Origin: Xylophilus sp. GW821-FHT01B05
GTDB taxonomy: Bacteria; Pseudomonadota; Gammaproteobacteria; Burkholderiales; Burkholderiaceae_C
Reading direction: 5' to 3'
Length of the DNA stretch: 64,000 nucleotides
Assembly: GCA_038961845.1 (NCBI GenBank)
Contig: CP152408.1
Location: forward strand, 5,580,001 to 5,644,000
The notes under the pieces were generated by a model. The model saw nothing but the letters and a program-made list of their open reading frames with translations, was not told the origin of the DNA and made no database searches. This document shows, piece by piece, positions 1-6,187 of the stretch. The translations under genes and the position numbers were made by a program. Position 1 is the stretch's first letter. Every line of letters begins with the position of its first letter.

Positions 1-202
1 CCAGCGCTCGCTGCGCGACGCCACGGAAACCGCGCTGCGCCTGTCGCAGGCGCGCTTTCGCACCGGCATGGACAGCTACCTCGACGTGCTGGTGTCCGAG
101 CGCGCCTTCTACACCGCAGGGCAGAACCTGATCACGCTGCAACTGGCGGAGCAGGCGAACCGCATCACGCTCTACAAGACCATGGGCGGTGGTTGGGGAT
201 GA
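1..202 (+). CDS. RND efflux outer-membrane factor, C-terminal end (partial)
   Basis: Only the last 66 codons are present; the reading frame is open to the left edge and stops at the TGA ending at 202. The segment matches the end of TolC/OprM/NodT-type outer-membrane factors: an amphipathic helix with ARFRTGMDSYLDVLVSER, the family pattern of a short G-x-x-x-Y-L-x-V-L turn followed by a long helix, and a closing GGGW motif. The gene at 3504-5000 ends in the same GGGW way, so two OM-factor genes lie close together, although this one belongs to a system mostly outside the window. It would form the outer-membrane channel of a tripartite pump. The substrate cannot be inferred from this fragment. 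Confidence 0.85.
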   Translation, partial: QRSLRDATETALRLSQARFRTGMDSYLDVLVSERAFYTAGQNLITLQLAEQANRITLYKTMGGGWG

Positions 203-703
203 CCCGCGCTCACTGCGTGCAGCCGCATCCTTAACGGCGTTGGGTAGCCGAAGACCAATAGCCAAACACCCAATACCGGGCCGAGCGCAGCGATGGCCCG
301 TGTGGCTGTCCCGGGGTCCCCTCTGTGGCGTTGAGGAGCGCAGGAATCGGCAGGTTGCCCGCAGCGAAGCGAAGGGACGGCGAGGACTGTTTGAGCCGCA
401 GGCGAGTTCCGCAGCCGCCTGCCGATTCCGAGCACCGCAAAGCAGTCCGGCAAAGCCGGACCGCCACAGTGGGGTCGCCCTTTGGTCTGTCGCATAACTT
501 CGCTTTGCGAAGTGAGCGCAGCCCCGCTTCGCGACCTTTGGTGACTTTCTTTCGGCGAAACGAAAGAAAGTTACTCGCCCGCCGGGGCGAACTCCCGGCA
601 CCCGCCGCCTGCAAGGCACGCCGCCAAGGGATATCTCAATACCTTGAAGGGGATGCTTTCCAGAAGACACTTGCAGCGGCCCGGCAAAGCCGGTTCCGCG
701 CTG
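203..703. other. Gene-free stretch holding copy A of a multi-hairpin repeat
   Basis: There is no convincing gene between the efflux gene and the PIN gene. Most of the stretch is a dispersed repeat (276-639) described separately. The open frames that cross it have the Arg/Ser/Pro-rich composition of translated repeat DNA and no proper start context. Confidence 0.7.
276..639 (+). repeat. Dispersed multi-hairpin repeat, copy A
   Basis: About 360 bp aligns with 31961-32266 over nearly its whole length. It has three stems: a long-range pair 343-354 with 418-429 (12 bp, perfect); a hairpin at 445-461 (GTCCGGC, loop AAA, GCCGGAC); and a hairpin at 541-574 (14 bp including one G.T pair, loop GCGAAA). 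In copy B all three stems persist although several bases differ, so the pairing rather than the sequence is kept. It sits between genes and shows no transposase. It could be an RNA, a mobile palindromic element or a chromosomal structural element. Confidence 0.8.
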
Positions 704-1168
704 TTACGCGGATGGGGTCGGGCGCGCCGGTAGCAACTGCGACGGATCGACCACCGCAGACGCCATGACGGTGCCGGCCACCACGCCCAGCGCCGCCAGG
801 CGCTTACGCATGCAGATCACCGCGCGGTCCTTGCTGAGCAGTTGCGCGCGGTGCGCCACGGCCAGGTCGATGAAGCCCTGGTCGTCCGGGTCCTTGCAGG
901 TCACGGGCACCTTGGGCGCGACCGGCACGATGCGCGCATAACGGTCGAACTGCGCCAGCACCTGCACGTCAGCCAGCCCGTAGAAGGCCAGCCGCGACAC
1001 GATCTGCGGATAGCCCAGCACCCGCGCCAGCTCCACCCGCATCGAGGCCGTGGCAACCCAGTCCAGCGTGCCGGCCTCCAGCGCGGCGCGCACCGGCTGC
1101 GCCGCCGGGTCATTGAACAGAAACACGTCGAGCACGATGTTGGTGTCCAGCACCAGGCAGGGCCGCAT
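704..1168 (-). CDS. PIN-domain protein (putative VapC-like or TIGR00305-type ribonuclease)
   Basis: A 154-residue protein with the PIN-domain pattern of acidic residues: LDTN near residue 8, a Glu in RVELARV about 40 residues later, and DPDDQGFIDLA with clustered Asp in the second half, followed by LLSKDRAV. PIN domains are metal-dependent RNases and often toxins of type II toxin-antitoxin pairs. No antitoxin-sized gene lies beside it; the neighbour upstream on the same strand is ureG. An ATG at 1168 is used here. A TTG at 1177 overlapping the ureG stop as TTGA is an alternative that would couple it to ureG translation. Membership of the fold is fairly sure; a toxin role is inference. Confidence 0.82.
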   Translation of the reverse strand: MRPCLVLDTNIVLDVFLFNDPAAQPVRAALEAGTLDWVATASMRVELARVLGYPQIVSRLAFYGLADVQVLAQFDRYARIVPVAPKVPVTCKDPDDQGFIDLAVAHRAQLLSKDRAVICMRKRLAALGVVAGTVMASAVVDPSQLLPARPTPSA

Positions 1169-1173
1169 CGGAT

Positions 1174-1833
1174 TCAAGCCGCCTGCAGCATGCCGCGCTG
1201 CTCGATGAAGGCAATCACCTCTTGCAGCCCGGTCTGGGTCTTGAGGTTGGTCATGACGAAGGGGCGTGCGCCGCGCATGCGCTTGGTGTCGGCCTCCATC
1301 ACGGCCAGGTTGGCGCCCACGTGCGGCGCCAGGTCGGTCTTGTTGATCACGAACAGGTCGCTCTTGGTGATGCCGGGGCCGCCCTTGCGCGGGATCTTCT
1401 CGCCCGCCGCCACGTCGATCACGTAGATCGTCAGGTCGCTCAGCTCGGGGCTGAAGGTGGCGGCCAGGTTGTCGCCACCGGATTCGACGAACACCACGTC
1501 GGCGTCCGGGAATTCGGTGAGCATGCGGTCGATGGCCTCAAGGTTGATCGAGCAATCTTCCCGGATCGCCGTGTGCGGGCAGCCACCGGTTTCCACGCCC
1601 ATGATGCGTTCGGCCGGCAGCGCGCCGCTGACGGTCAGCAGGCGCTGGTCTTCCTTGGTGTAGATGTCGTTGGTGATGGCGATCAGGTCCCACTTGTCGC
1701 GCATGGTCTTGCAGAGCATTTCCAGCAGCGTGGTCTTGCCGGAGCCGACCGGGCCGCCTATGCCCACGCGCAGCGGCGGCAGTTTCTTGGTGCGGTTGGC
1801 GATGTGGTGCAGGGCAGAACTCATAGTAGTCAT
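1174..1833 (-). CDS. ureG: Urease accessory GTPase UreG
   Basis: A SIMIBI-class GTPase that drives nickel delivery to apo-urease together with UreE, UreF and UreD. The P-loop GPVGSGKT lies near residues 27-34. Further family blocks are TNDIYTKED, the metal-binding [13 protein letters not shown] with its Cys-Pro-His, [15 protein letters not shown], and the guanine-specificity motif NKTDLA. Its 219 residues fit the usual 205-220. The start at 1833 puts a short GGA element upstream of ATG; MSSAL at 1824 is an alternative. It is the last urease accessory gene of the minus-strand ureEFG group, about 150 bp after ureF, and that gap holds a repeat. Confidence 0.97.
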   Translation of the reverse strand: MTTMSSALHHIANRTKKLPPLRVGIGGPVGSGKTTLLEMLCKTMRDKWDLIAITNDIYTKEDQRLLTVSGALPAERIMGVETGGCPHTAIREDCSINLEAIDRMLTEFPDADVVFVESGGDNLAATFSPELSDLTIYVIDVAAGEKIPRKGGPGITKSDLFVINKTDLAPHVGANLAVMEADTKRMRGARPFVMTNLKTQTGLQEVIAFIEQRGMLQAA

Positions 1834-1935
1834 CTCAGTTATCCATTGCGTTGCGCGTGATCCGCAGCGTACGCAACGCAAAGGCACAAAGGGCCGCGGA
1901 GCAGGCTTTGCCAGGCCGCAGGATGTGACCCCTGC

Positions 1936-1976
1936 AAGGGGGTTGGCGAAGACGCAAAGCGCGTAGCCTGGGGGTG
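1936..1976. repeat. 41-bp intergenic repeat, copy 1 of 2
   Basis: Matches 19446-19486 with about five differences. Both copies contain GGGGGTTGGCGAAGAC followed by a tiny stem (CGC-AAA-GCG here, CAC-GAA-GTG in the other copy, a compensated G-C to A-T change) and then AGCCTGGGGGTG. Both sit between two consecutive minus-strand genes, here ureF and ureG. Confidence 0.75.
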
Positions 1977-1986
1977 TAGTTTCATC

Positions 1987-2682
1987 CTAGCTTCGGAACA
2001 GACGTGAATATTGCACTTCGTGACGGGCAGAGAGGATGGCGAGCATGGGGCTGAGCGCCTGCCGGTCGTCGTCGCCCAGCGCCATGGCATGGGCCACGGC
2101 CTGCGGGATGGCGCCGGCCAGCCGCGCCAGGATGCGCTGGCCCGCGCTCTGGCCCAGCGGCACCGACTTGAGCGCGGTCTGCACCATGTTCTCGGCCCAG
2201 CCAAAGGCAAAGGCGGCGCAGATATCGACCACCGCCGCCTCGGTGCGCGCGGCAGCGACCGCAAACGCGACCGGGTAGGTCGGCTGCCAGCCGGCCAGCA
2301 GGCCGGCGTCGTCCGGGTGCAGGCCGCGCAGCCAGTCGGCCAGCGAGCGGCCCATTTGCTCGGCCTGCAGGCGCAGTTCGCTGGTTTCGCGGGTTTGGCG
2401 CACCCAGGCATCGAGCGTGCGCAGCCGCTCGACGTTACCGGCACGGGCGGCAGGCACGGCCTGCGCCAGCACGGCCAGGTCACCGCGCGCCAGCGCCAGC
2501 TGCAGTTGGTCGGTGATCCAGTCGGACGCTACTTTTTCTGTAGCTACTCCCGCCCACTCCACGCCGGCTTCAAGCCCTTCTGAGTAAGAAAACCCACCCA
2601 CCGGCAAGGCCGGCGAGGCCAGCCAGATCAGCTGCAGCAGGCCGGGCGTAAAGCCCGGCGCGGCTTCGGCAGCCTCAGCCAC
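1987..2682 (-). CDS. ureF: Urease accessory protein UreF
   Basis: A 231-residue helical chaperone that joins UreD and UreG on apo-urease and gates GTP-dependent nickel insertion. Family signatures are [24 protein letters not shown] near the N-terminus and, near the C-terminus, [13 protein letters not shown] with the conserved basic tail ending in YSRLFRS. I place the start at a GTG at 2682 whose GTGGCTGA overlaps the stop of ureE, indicating translational coupling. The open frame extends further upstream only because it runs antisense-like through the His-rich ureE tail. A 17-nt palindrome of a family found elsewhere in the window is embedded in the coding sequence at 2528-2544. Confidence 0.95.
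   Translation of the reverse strand: MAEAAEAAPGFTPGLLQLIWLASPALPVGGFSYSEGLEAGVEWAGVATEKVASDWITDQLQLALARGDLAVLAQAVPAARAGNVERLRTLDAWVRQTRETSELRLQAEQMGRSLADWLRGLHPDDAGLLAGWQPTYPVAFAVAAARTEAAVVDICAAFAFGWAENMVQTALKSVPLGQSAGQRILARLAGAIPQAVAHAMALGDDDRQALSPMLAILSARHEVQYSRLFRS
2528..2544. repeat. AT-rich interrupted palindrome GCTA-N9-TAGC inside ureF
   Basis: GCTACTTTTTCTGTAGC, 17 nt, lies inside the ureF frame, where it encodes part of a VATEKVAS stretch. The same pattern recurs at 19120, 24700, 37488, 39753, 50213, 51808 and 63360. Confidence 0.75.
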
Positions 2683-3310
2683 GGGCCGGGCGCTGTGCGT
2701 GGAACTGCACTGGTGCCGGTGCCGGCGCGTGGCTGTGGCCATGGTCATGCTGGCAGTCCGGGCCATGCACATGCGGGGCAGCTGCCGGCGCCGGGTGTTC
2801 GTGGCCATGCTCATGTGCGTGCTCATGTGCGTGCCCGTGGCCATGTCCACCGCCGTGCGCGCCGTAGGCGCCGCCTTCCGGCTCGAAGGCTTCCACCGCC
2901 TCGCGCACGATCAGGTGCATGGCGCGCAGCATGTCGGCCAGCACGTGGTCGGGCTCGATCTGCAGGTAGTCGGGCCGCAGCTCTATCGGCACATGGCGGT
3001 TGCCCAGGTGGTAGGCGGCGCGCACCAGGTCAAAGGGCGTGCCGTGCTCGGCGCAGGGCGTGATGCGCAGCACCGGCTGCGCCGCCGCCAGCACCCGCAC
3101 CAGCGAGCCGTCTTCTGCCACCAGCACGTCGCCGCCGCGCACCAGGGTGCCGCGCGGCAGAAAGATGCCGAGCGCGCGGCCGCCGCTGTCGGTGGCGTCA
3201 AAGCGGCTCTTCTGGCGCACGTCCCAGTCGAGTTCGACGGTGGCGGCGCGCTTGAGCAGGACCGGGGCCAGGCCGCGGCCCTGGGGAATCAACTTGCTGA
3301 TCGTGTGCAT
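2675..3310 (-). CDS. ureE: Urease accessory nickel metallochaperone UreE
   Basis: A 211-residue nickel-binding dimer that passes Ni2+ to UreG. The N-terminal peptide-binding-like domain includes [16 protein letters not shown]. The metal-binding domain has the conserved [14 protein letters not shown] with His101 and His106. The C-terminus is very His-rich (about residues 152-204), with repeated HGHGH, HEHAHEH and HDHGHSH clusters, as in Klebsiella-type UreE that store several nickel ions. It is the first gene of the ureEFG block. Because ureC lies 8 kb away beyond an oppositely oriented cassette, this block needs its own promoter in 3311-3400. Confidence 0.96.
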   Translation of the reverse strand: MHTISKLIPQGRGLAPVLLKRAATVELDWDVRQKSRFDATDSGGRALGIFLPRGTLVRGGDVLVAEDGSLVRVLAAAQPVLRITPCAEHGTPFDLVRAAYHLGNRHVPIELRPDYLQIEPDHVLADMLRAMHLIVREAVEAFEPEGGAYGAHGGGHGHGHAHEHAHEHGHEHPAPAAAPHVHGPDCQHDHGHSHAPAPAPVQFHAQRPARG

Positions 3311-3314
3311 GGGA

Positions 3315-3382
3315 GGTGTCGTGTCAGGTGTGATGTGACGGAAGTTCGCGAAGCCATCGGCGTGCAGCGAGGCGAGGCGAAG
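3315..3382. repeat. Degenerate partial copy of the TIR element of 31732-31896
   Basis: The sequence from TGTCGTGTCA through GCCATCGGCGTGCAGCG aligns with 31735 onward at roughly 80 percent by eye. Only the left half is visible. It lies directly upstream of ureE, at the left boundary of the inserted efflux cassette. Confidence 0.6.
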
Positions 3383-3420
3383 GTAACAAGGCGCGAAAAA
3401 TTGTATGGGCGGGCGCTTTC

Positions 3421-3434
3421 TGACAATGATGTCA
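3421..3434. promoter_or_regulatory. CusR/CopR-type operator TGACA-N4-TGTCA
   Basis: TGACAATGATGTCA is a perfect inverted repeat with arm and spacer lengths identical to the core of the E. coli CusR box. It lies about 70 bp upstream of the first gene of the efflux cassette, whose last two genes encode a CusR-like regulator and CusS-like kinase. A TAGAGT at 3469-3474 could be the -10. Autoregulation through this site is inference. Confidence 0.6.
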
Positions 3435-3503
3435 TCGGGGCGTCAGCATGGCGTTCCCCTGCCCTGCCTAGAGTGGCTTCGTTCTGGAAATACCGGCTCG
3501 ATC

Positions 3504-5000
3504 ATGCTCCATTCTTCCTCTCCTCTTGCGCGCTGCGCCCTGGCAGGGGCGCTTGCCGCGACGCTGGCGGGTTGCGCCGTGGGGCCTGACTATGTGCGCC
3601 CCGCGCCGCCCACCGGCGCCACCTTGCCGGCCTTCAAGGAGCAAGGCCCCTGGCAGGCGGCGGCGCCCGCCACCATCGACGCCGACGGCGCCTGGTGGAA
3701 GCTCTACGGCGACCCGCAGCTCGACGCCCTGGTGGAGCAGGCCAACAGCGCCAACCAGACCGTGCGCCAGGCAGAGGCCCAGTACCGCGCCGCACAAGCC
3801 CTGGTGCAAGGCGCGCAATCTTCGCTCTTCCCGACCGTGGGCGTGAGCGCCTCCGAGAACCGGGCGCGCACCAACACCGCCAGCTCGGTGCTGCAGAACA
3901 CGCATGCCAACTCCCTGGCCGCCAGTTGGGAGCCCGACCTGTGGGGCCGCGTGCGGCGCTCGGTCGAGCAGGCCGGCGACACCGCCCAGGCCAGCGCGGC
4001 CGACCTGGCCGGCGCGCGCCTGACGATCCAGGCGACGCTGGTCAACAGCTACTTCCAGCTGCGCGTGTACGACCAGCAGAAGGAGCTGTACGCGCGCACC
4101 ATCGAGGGCTACCGCAAGGCCTTGCAGCTGACCCAGAGCCAGTACCGCGCGGGCATCGTCACGCGCGCCGACGTGGCCTCGGCCAACACCGCGCTCACGG
4201 CCGCCGAGGCATTGGCCATTGACGTGAACCTGTCGCGCCAGCAGCTGGAGCACGCCATCGCCGTGCTGCAGGGCAAGACGCCGACCGAGTTCTCGCTGCC
4301 ACCGGCGCCCATCGTGGCGCAGTTGCCGGTGGTGCCGGTGGGCCTGCCCTCGGAACTGCTGCAGCGCCGCCCCGACATCGCGGGCGCCGAGCGCCGCATG
4401 GCCGCCGCCAACGCCGCCATCGGCGTGGCACAGGCGGCCTGGTACCCCAACCTGACCCTGGGCGCCAGCGCCGGCTTTTCCGGTGCCGGGCTCGCCCCCT
4501 TGTTCTCGACCCCCGACCGGGTCTGGGCGCTGGGCGCGACGCTGGCAGCCACGCTGTTCGACGGCGGCCTGCGCCAGTCGCAAAACGACCAGGCGCGCGC
4601 CAACTTCGATGCCGCAGCGGCCAGCTACCGGCAGACCGTGCTGGCCGGCTTCCAGGAAGTCGAAGACAACCTGGCGGCGCTGCGCGAACTGGAGAAAGAG
4701 CGGGCCAAGCAGGAAGAGGCCGTGCAGTCCTCGCGCGACGCCGAACGCATGCTGCTGGCCCAGTACCGCGCCGGCACCACGCCCTACACCACGGTCATCA
4801 CCGCCCAGGCCACGACGCTGAGCAACGAGCGCACCGCCATGCAGTTGGCGGCACGCCAGTTCACCGCCAGCGTGACCCTGGTCCGGGCCGTGGGCGGCGG
4901 CTGGAATGCCGCGCAGCTGCCCGCACCCAACGCCCGGCCGGCACAGGCCAAGGACGCCCCCGCCAACGCAACAGCCCTCACGGCCACGGCCCAGGAATGA
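3504..5000 (+). CDS. RND efflux outer-membrane lipoprotein (NodT/OprM family)
   Basis: A 498-residue TolC-like channel of a tripartite pump. The start at 3504 gives a lipoprotein signal peptide with lipobox LAGC and Cys24 as the acylated residue; the frame extends further upstream but without a signal. After the signal come AVGPDYVRP, typical of the OprM/NodT family, and two internal repeats of the outer-membrane-efflux domain, the second including ELLQRRPDIAGAERRMAAANAAIGVA. The C-terminal YRAGTTPYTTVITAQ and closing GGGW are also family features. It is the first gene of the cassette inserted in the urease locus, and its stop overlaps the next start by ATGA. Confidence 0.95.
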   Translation: MLHSSSPLARCALAGALAATLAGCAVGPDYVRPAPPTGATLPAFKEQGPWQAAAPATIDADGAWWKLYGDPQLDALVEQANSANQTVRQAEAQYRAAQALVQGAQSSLFPTVGVSASENRARTNTASSVLQNTHANSLAASWEPDLWGRVRRSVEQAGDTAQASAADLAGARLTIQATLVNSYFQLRVYDQQKELYARTIEGYRKALQLTQSQYRAGIVTRADVASANTALTAAEALAIDVNLSRQQLEHAIAVLQGKTPTEFSLPPAPIVAQLPVVPVGLPSELLQRRPDIAGAERRMAAANAAIGVAQAAWYPNLTLGASAGFSGAGLAPLFSTPDRVWALGATLAATLFDGGLRQSQNDQARANFDAAAASYRQTVLAGFQEVEDNLAALRELEKERAKQEEAVQSSRDAERMLLAQYRAGTTPYTTVITAQATTLSNERTAMQLAARQFTASVTLVRAVGGGWNAAQLPAPNARPAQAKDAPANATALTATAQE

Positions 5001-6187
5001 CCCCGATGGACGCCTCGACAAGCCCCGCCCTTTCTCCTCTCCCGCATCGTCCGCGCCGCGGCCTGCTGATCCTCATCGTGCTGGTGCTGCTGGTGGCCGC
5101 CGCGCTCTACCTGCGCCACCGCTGGGCCGCTGCGCCCCCCGTGGCCGAAGCGCCCGCCGTGCCGGTCACCACCGTGGCCGTGGCGCGCAAGACCGTGCCG
5201 ATCACGCTGCGCGGCGTGGGCACGGCGCTGCCGATTGCGTCGGTGACGGTGCATTCGCGGGTTGATGGCCAGCTCGACTCGGTGGCCTTCACCGAAGGCC
5301 AGGACGTGAAGGCCGGCCAGGTGCTGGCACGCATCGATCCCCGCAGCTACCAGGCGCAACTGGCCCAGGTCGTGGCGCAAAAGGCCAAGGATGCCGCCCA
5401 GTTGGCCAACGCACGTGCTGACCTGGCGCGCTACGAGATGCTGATCAAGGAAGACGCCACAACGCAGCAAACGCTGGACACGCAAAAGGCCCTGGTCAAC
5501 CAGTTGCAGGCCGCGCAGCAGACCGATGACGCACAGATCAACTATGCGCAGGTGCAGCTCAACTACACCACCATCACCGCGCCGATCAGCGGGCGCGTGG
5601 GCGCACGCCTGGTCGACCCGGGCAACATCGTGCATGCGGCCGACACCACGGGCCTGGTCGTCATCAACCAGATCGACCCGATCGCGGTGCAGTTCACTCT
5701 GCCTGAGAGCAGCTTCCAGGCGGTGAACCGCGCGCTGCGCGCAACACCGGGCCAGTTGCAGGTGACGGCCGTCACGCATGACACGCAAGAGGTGCTGGGC
5801 ACCGGCCGGCTGGTGCTGCTGAACAACCAGATCGACACCACCACCGGCACGGTGGCGCTCAAGGCGCACTTCCCCAATGCCGAGCACAAGCTGTGGCCAG
5901 GCCAGTCGGTCGATGCGCGCATCACCCTGGGCGAGCGCAGCGACGTGCTGGCGGTGCCGGCCGCGGTAGTGCAGCGCAGCCAGGACGGCTACTTCGCCTA
6001 TGTGGTGGATGCCGACAACAAGGTGCAGCCACGGCCGGTGGAAGTGGTCGATACCAGCGACGGCCAGACCGTCATCGGCAAGGGCCTGGCCGAAGGCGAG
6101 CGCGTGGTGCTGGACGGCCAGTACCGCCTGCGGCCCGGCGCCCGTGTGGCGGAGGCCAAGCCCGCAGCGGCAGGGGCCCGCCCGTGA
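4997..6187 (+). CDS. RND periplasmic adaptor subunit (MdtA-like membrane-fusion protein)
   Basis: A 396-residue HlyD-type adaptor. A single N-terminal membrane segment (about residues 22-42, LLILIVLVLLVAAALYL) anchors it in the inner membrane. It is followed by the lipoyl half-motif VDGQLDSVAFTEGQDVKAGQVLARIDPRSYQAQLAQ, a coiled-coil hairpin (about residues 120-185) and the second lipoyl half with APISGRVGARLVDPGNIV. The beta-barrel and membrane-proximal domains follow, with WPGQSVDARITLG. It docks the inner-membrane pump to the outer-membrane channel. The start overlaps the previous stop (ATGA) and the end overlaps the pump start (GTGA), so the three are translationally coupled. Confidence 0.95.
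   Translation: MTPMDASTSPALSPLPHRPRRGLLILIVLVLLVAAALYLRHRWAAAPPVAEAPAVPVTTVAVARKTVPITLRGVGTALPIASVTVHSRVDGQLDSVAFTEGQDVKAGQVLARIDPRSYQAQLAQVVAQKAKDAAQLANARADLARYEMLIKEDATTQQTLDTQKALVNQLQAAQQTDDAQINYAQVQLNYTTITAPISGRVGARLVDPGNIVHAADTTGLVVINQIDPIAVQFTLPESSFQAVNRALRATPGQLQVTAVTHDTQEVLGTGRLVLLNNQIDTTTGTVALKAHFPNAEHKLWPGQSVDARITLGERSDVLAVPAAVVQRSQDGYFAYVVDADNKVQPRPVEVVDTSDGQTVIGKGLAEGERVVLDGQYRLRPGARVAEAKPAAAGARP

Noticed and set aside
325..768. Open frame (147 codons) through the multi-hairpin repeat, similar to one in copy B
   Set aside because: Similarity of the frames follows from DNA similarity of the repeats, while the base changes preserve stems rather than codons. Such frames are often annotated as hypothetical proteins.
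2699..3589. 296-codon plus-strand frame opposite ureE
   Set aside because: Antisense to the His-rich ureE and the promoter region; Val/Arg/His-rich with no homology pattern.
5893..6183. N-terminal extension of the RND pump frame
   Set aside because: Runs out of frame through the end of the adaptor gene. The GTG at 6184 gives a normal pump N-terminus.
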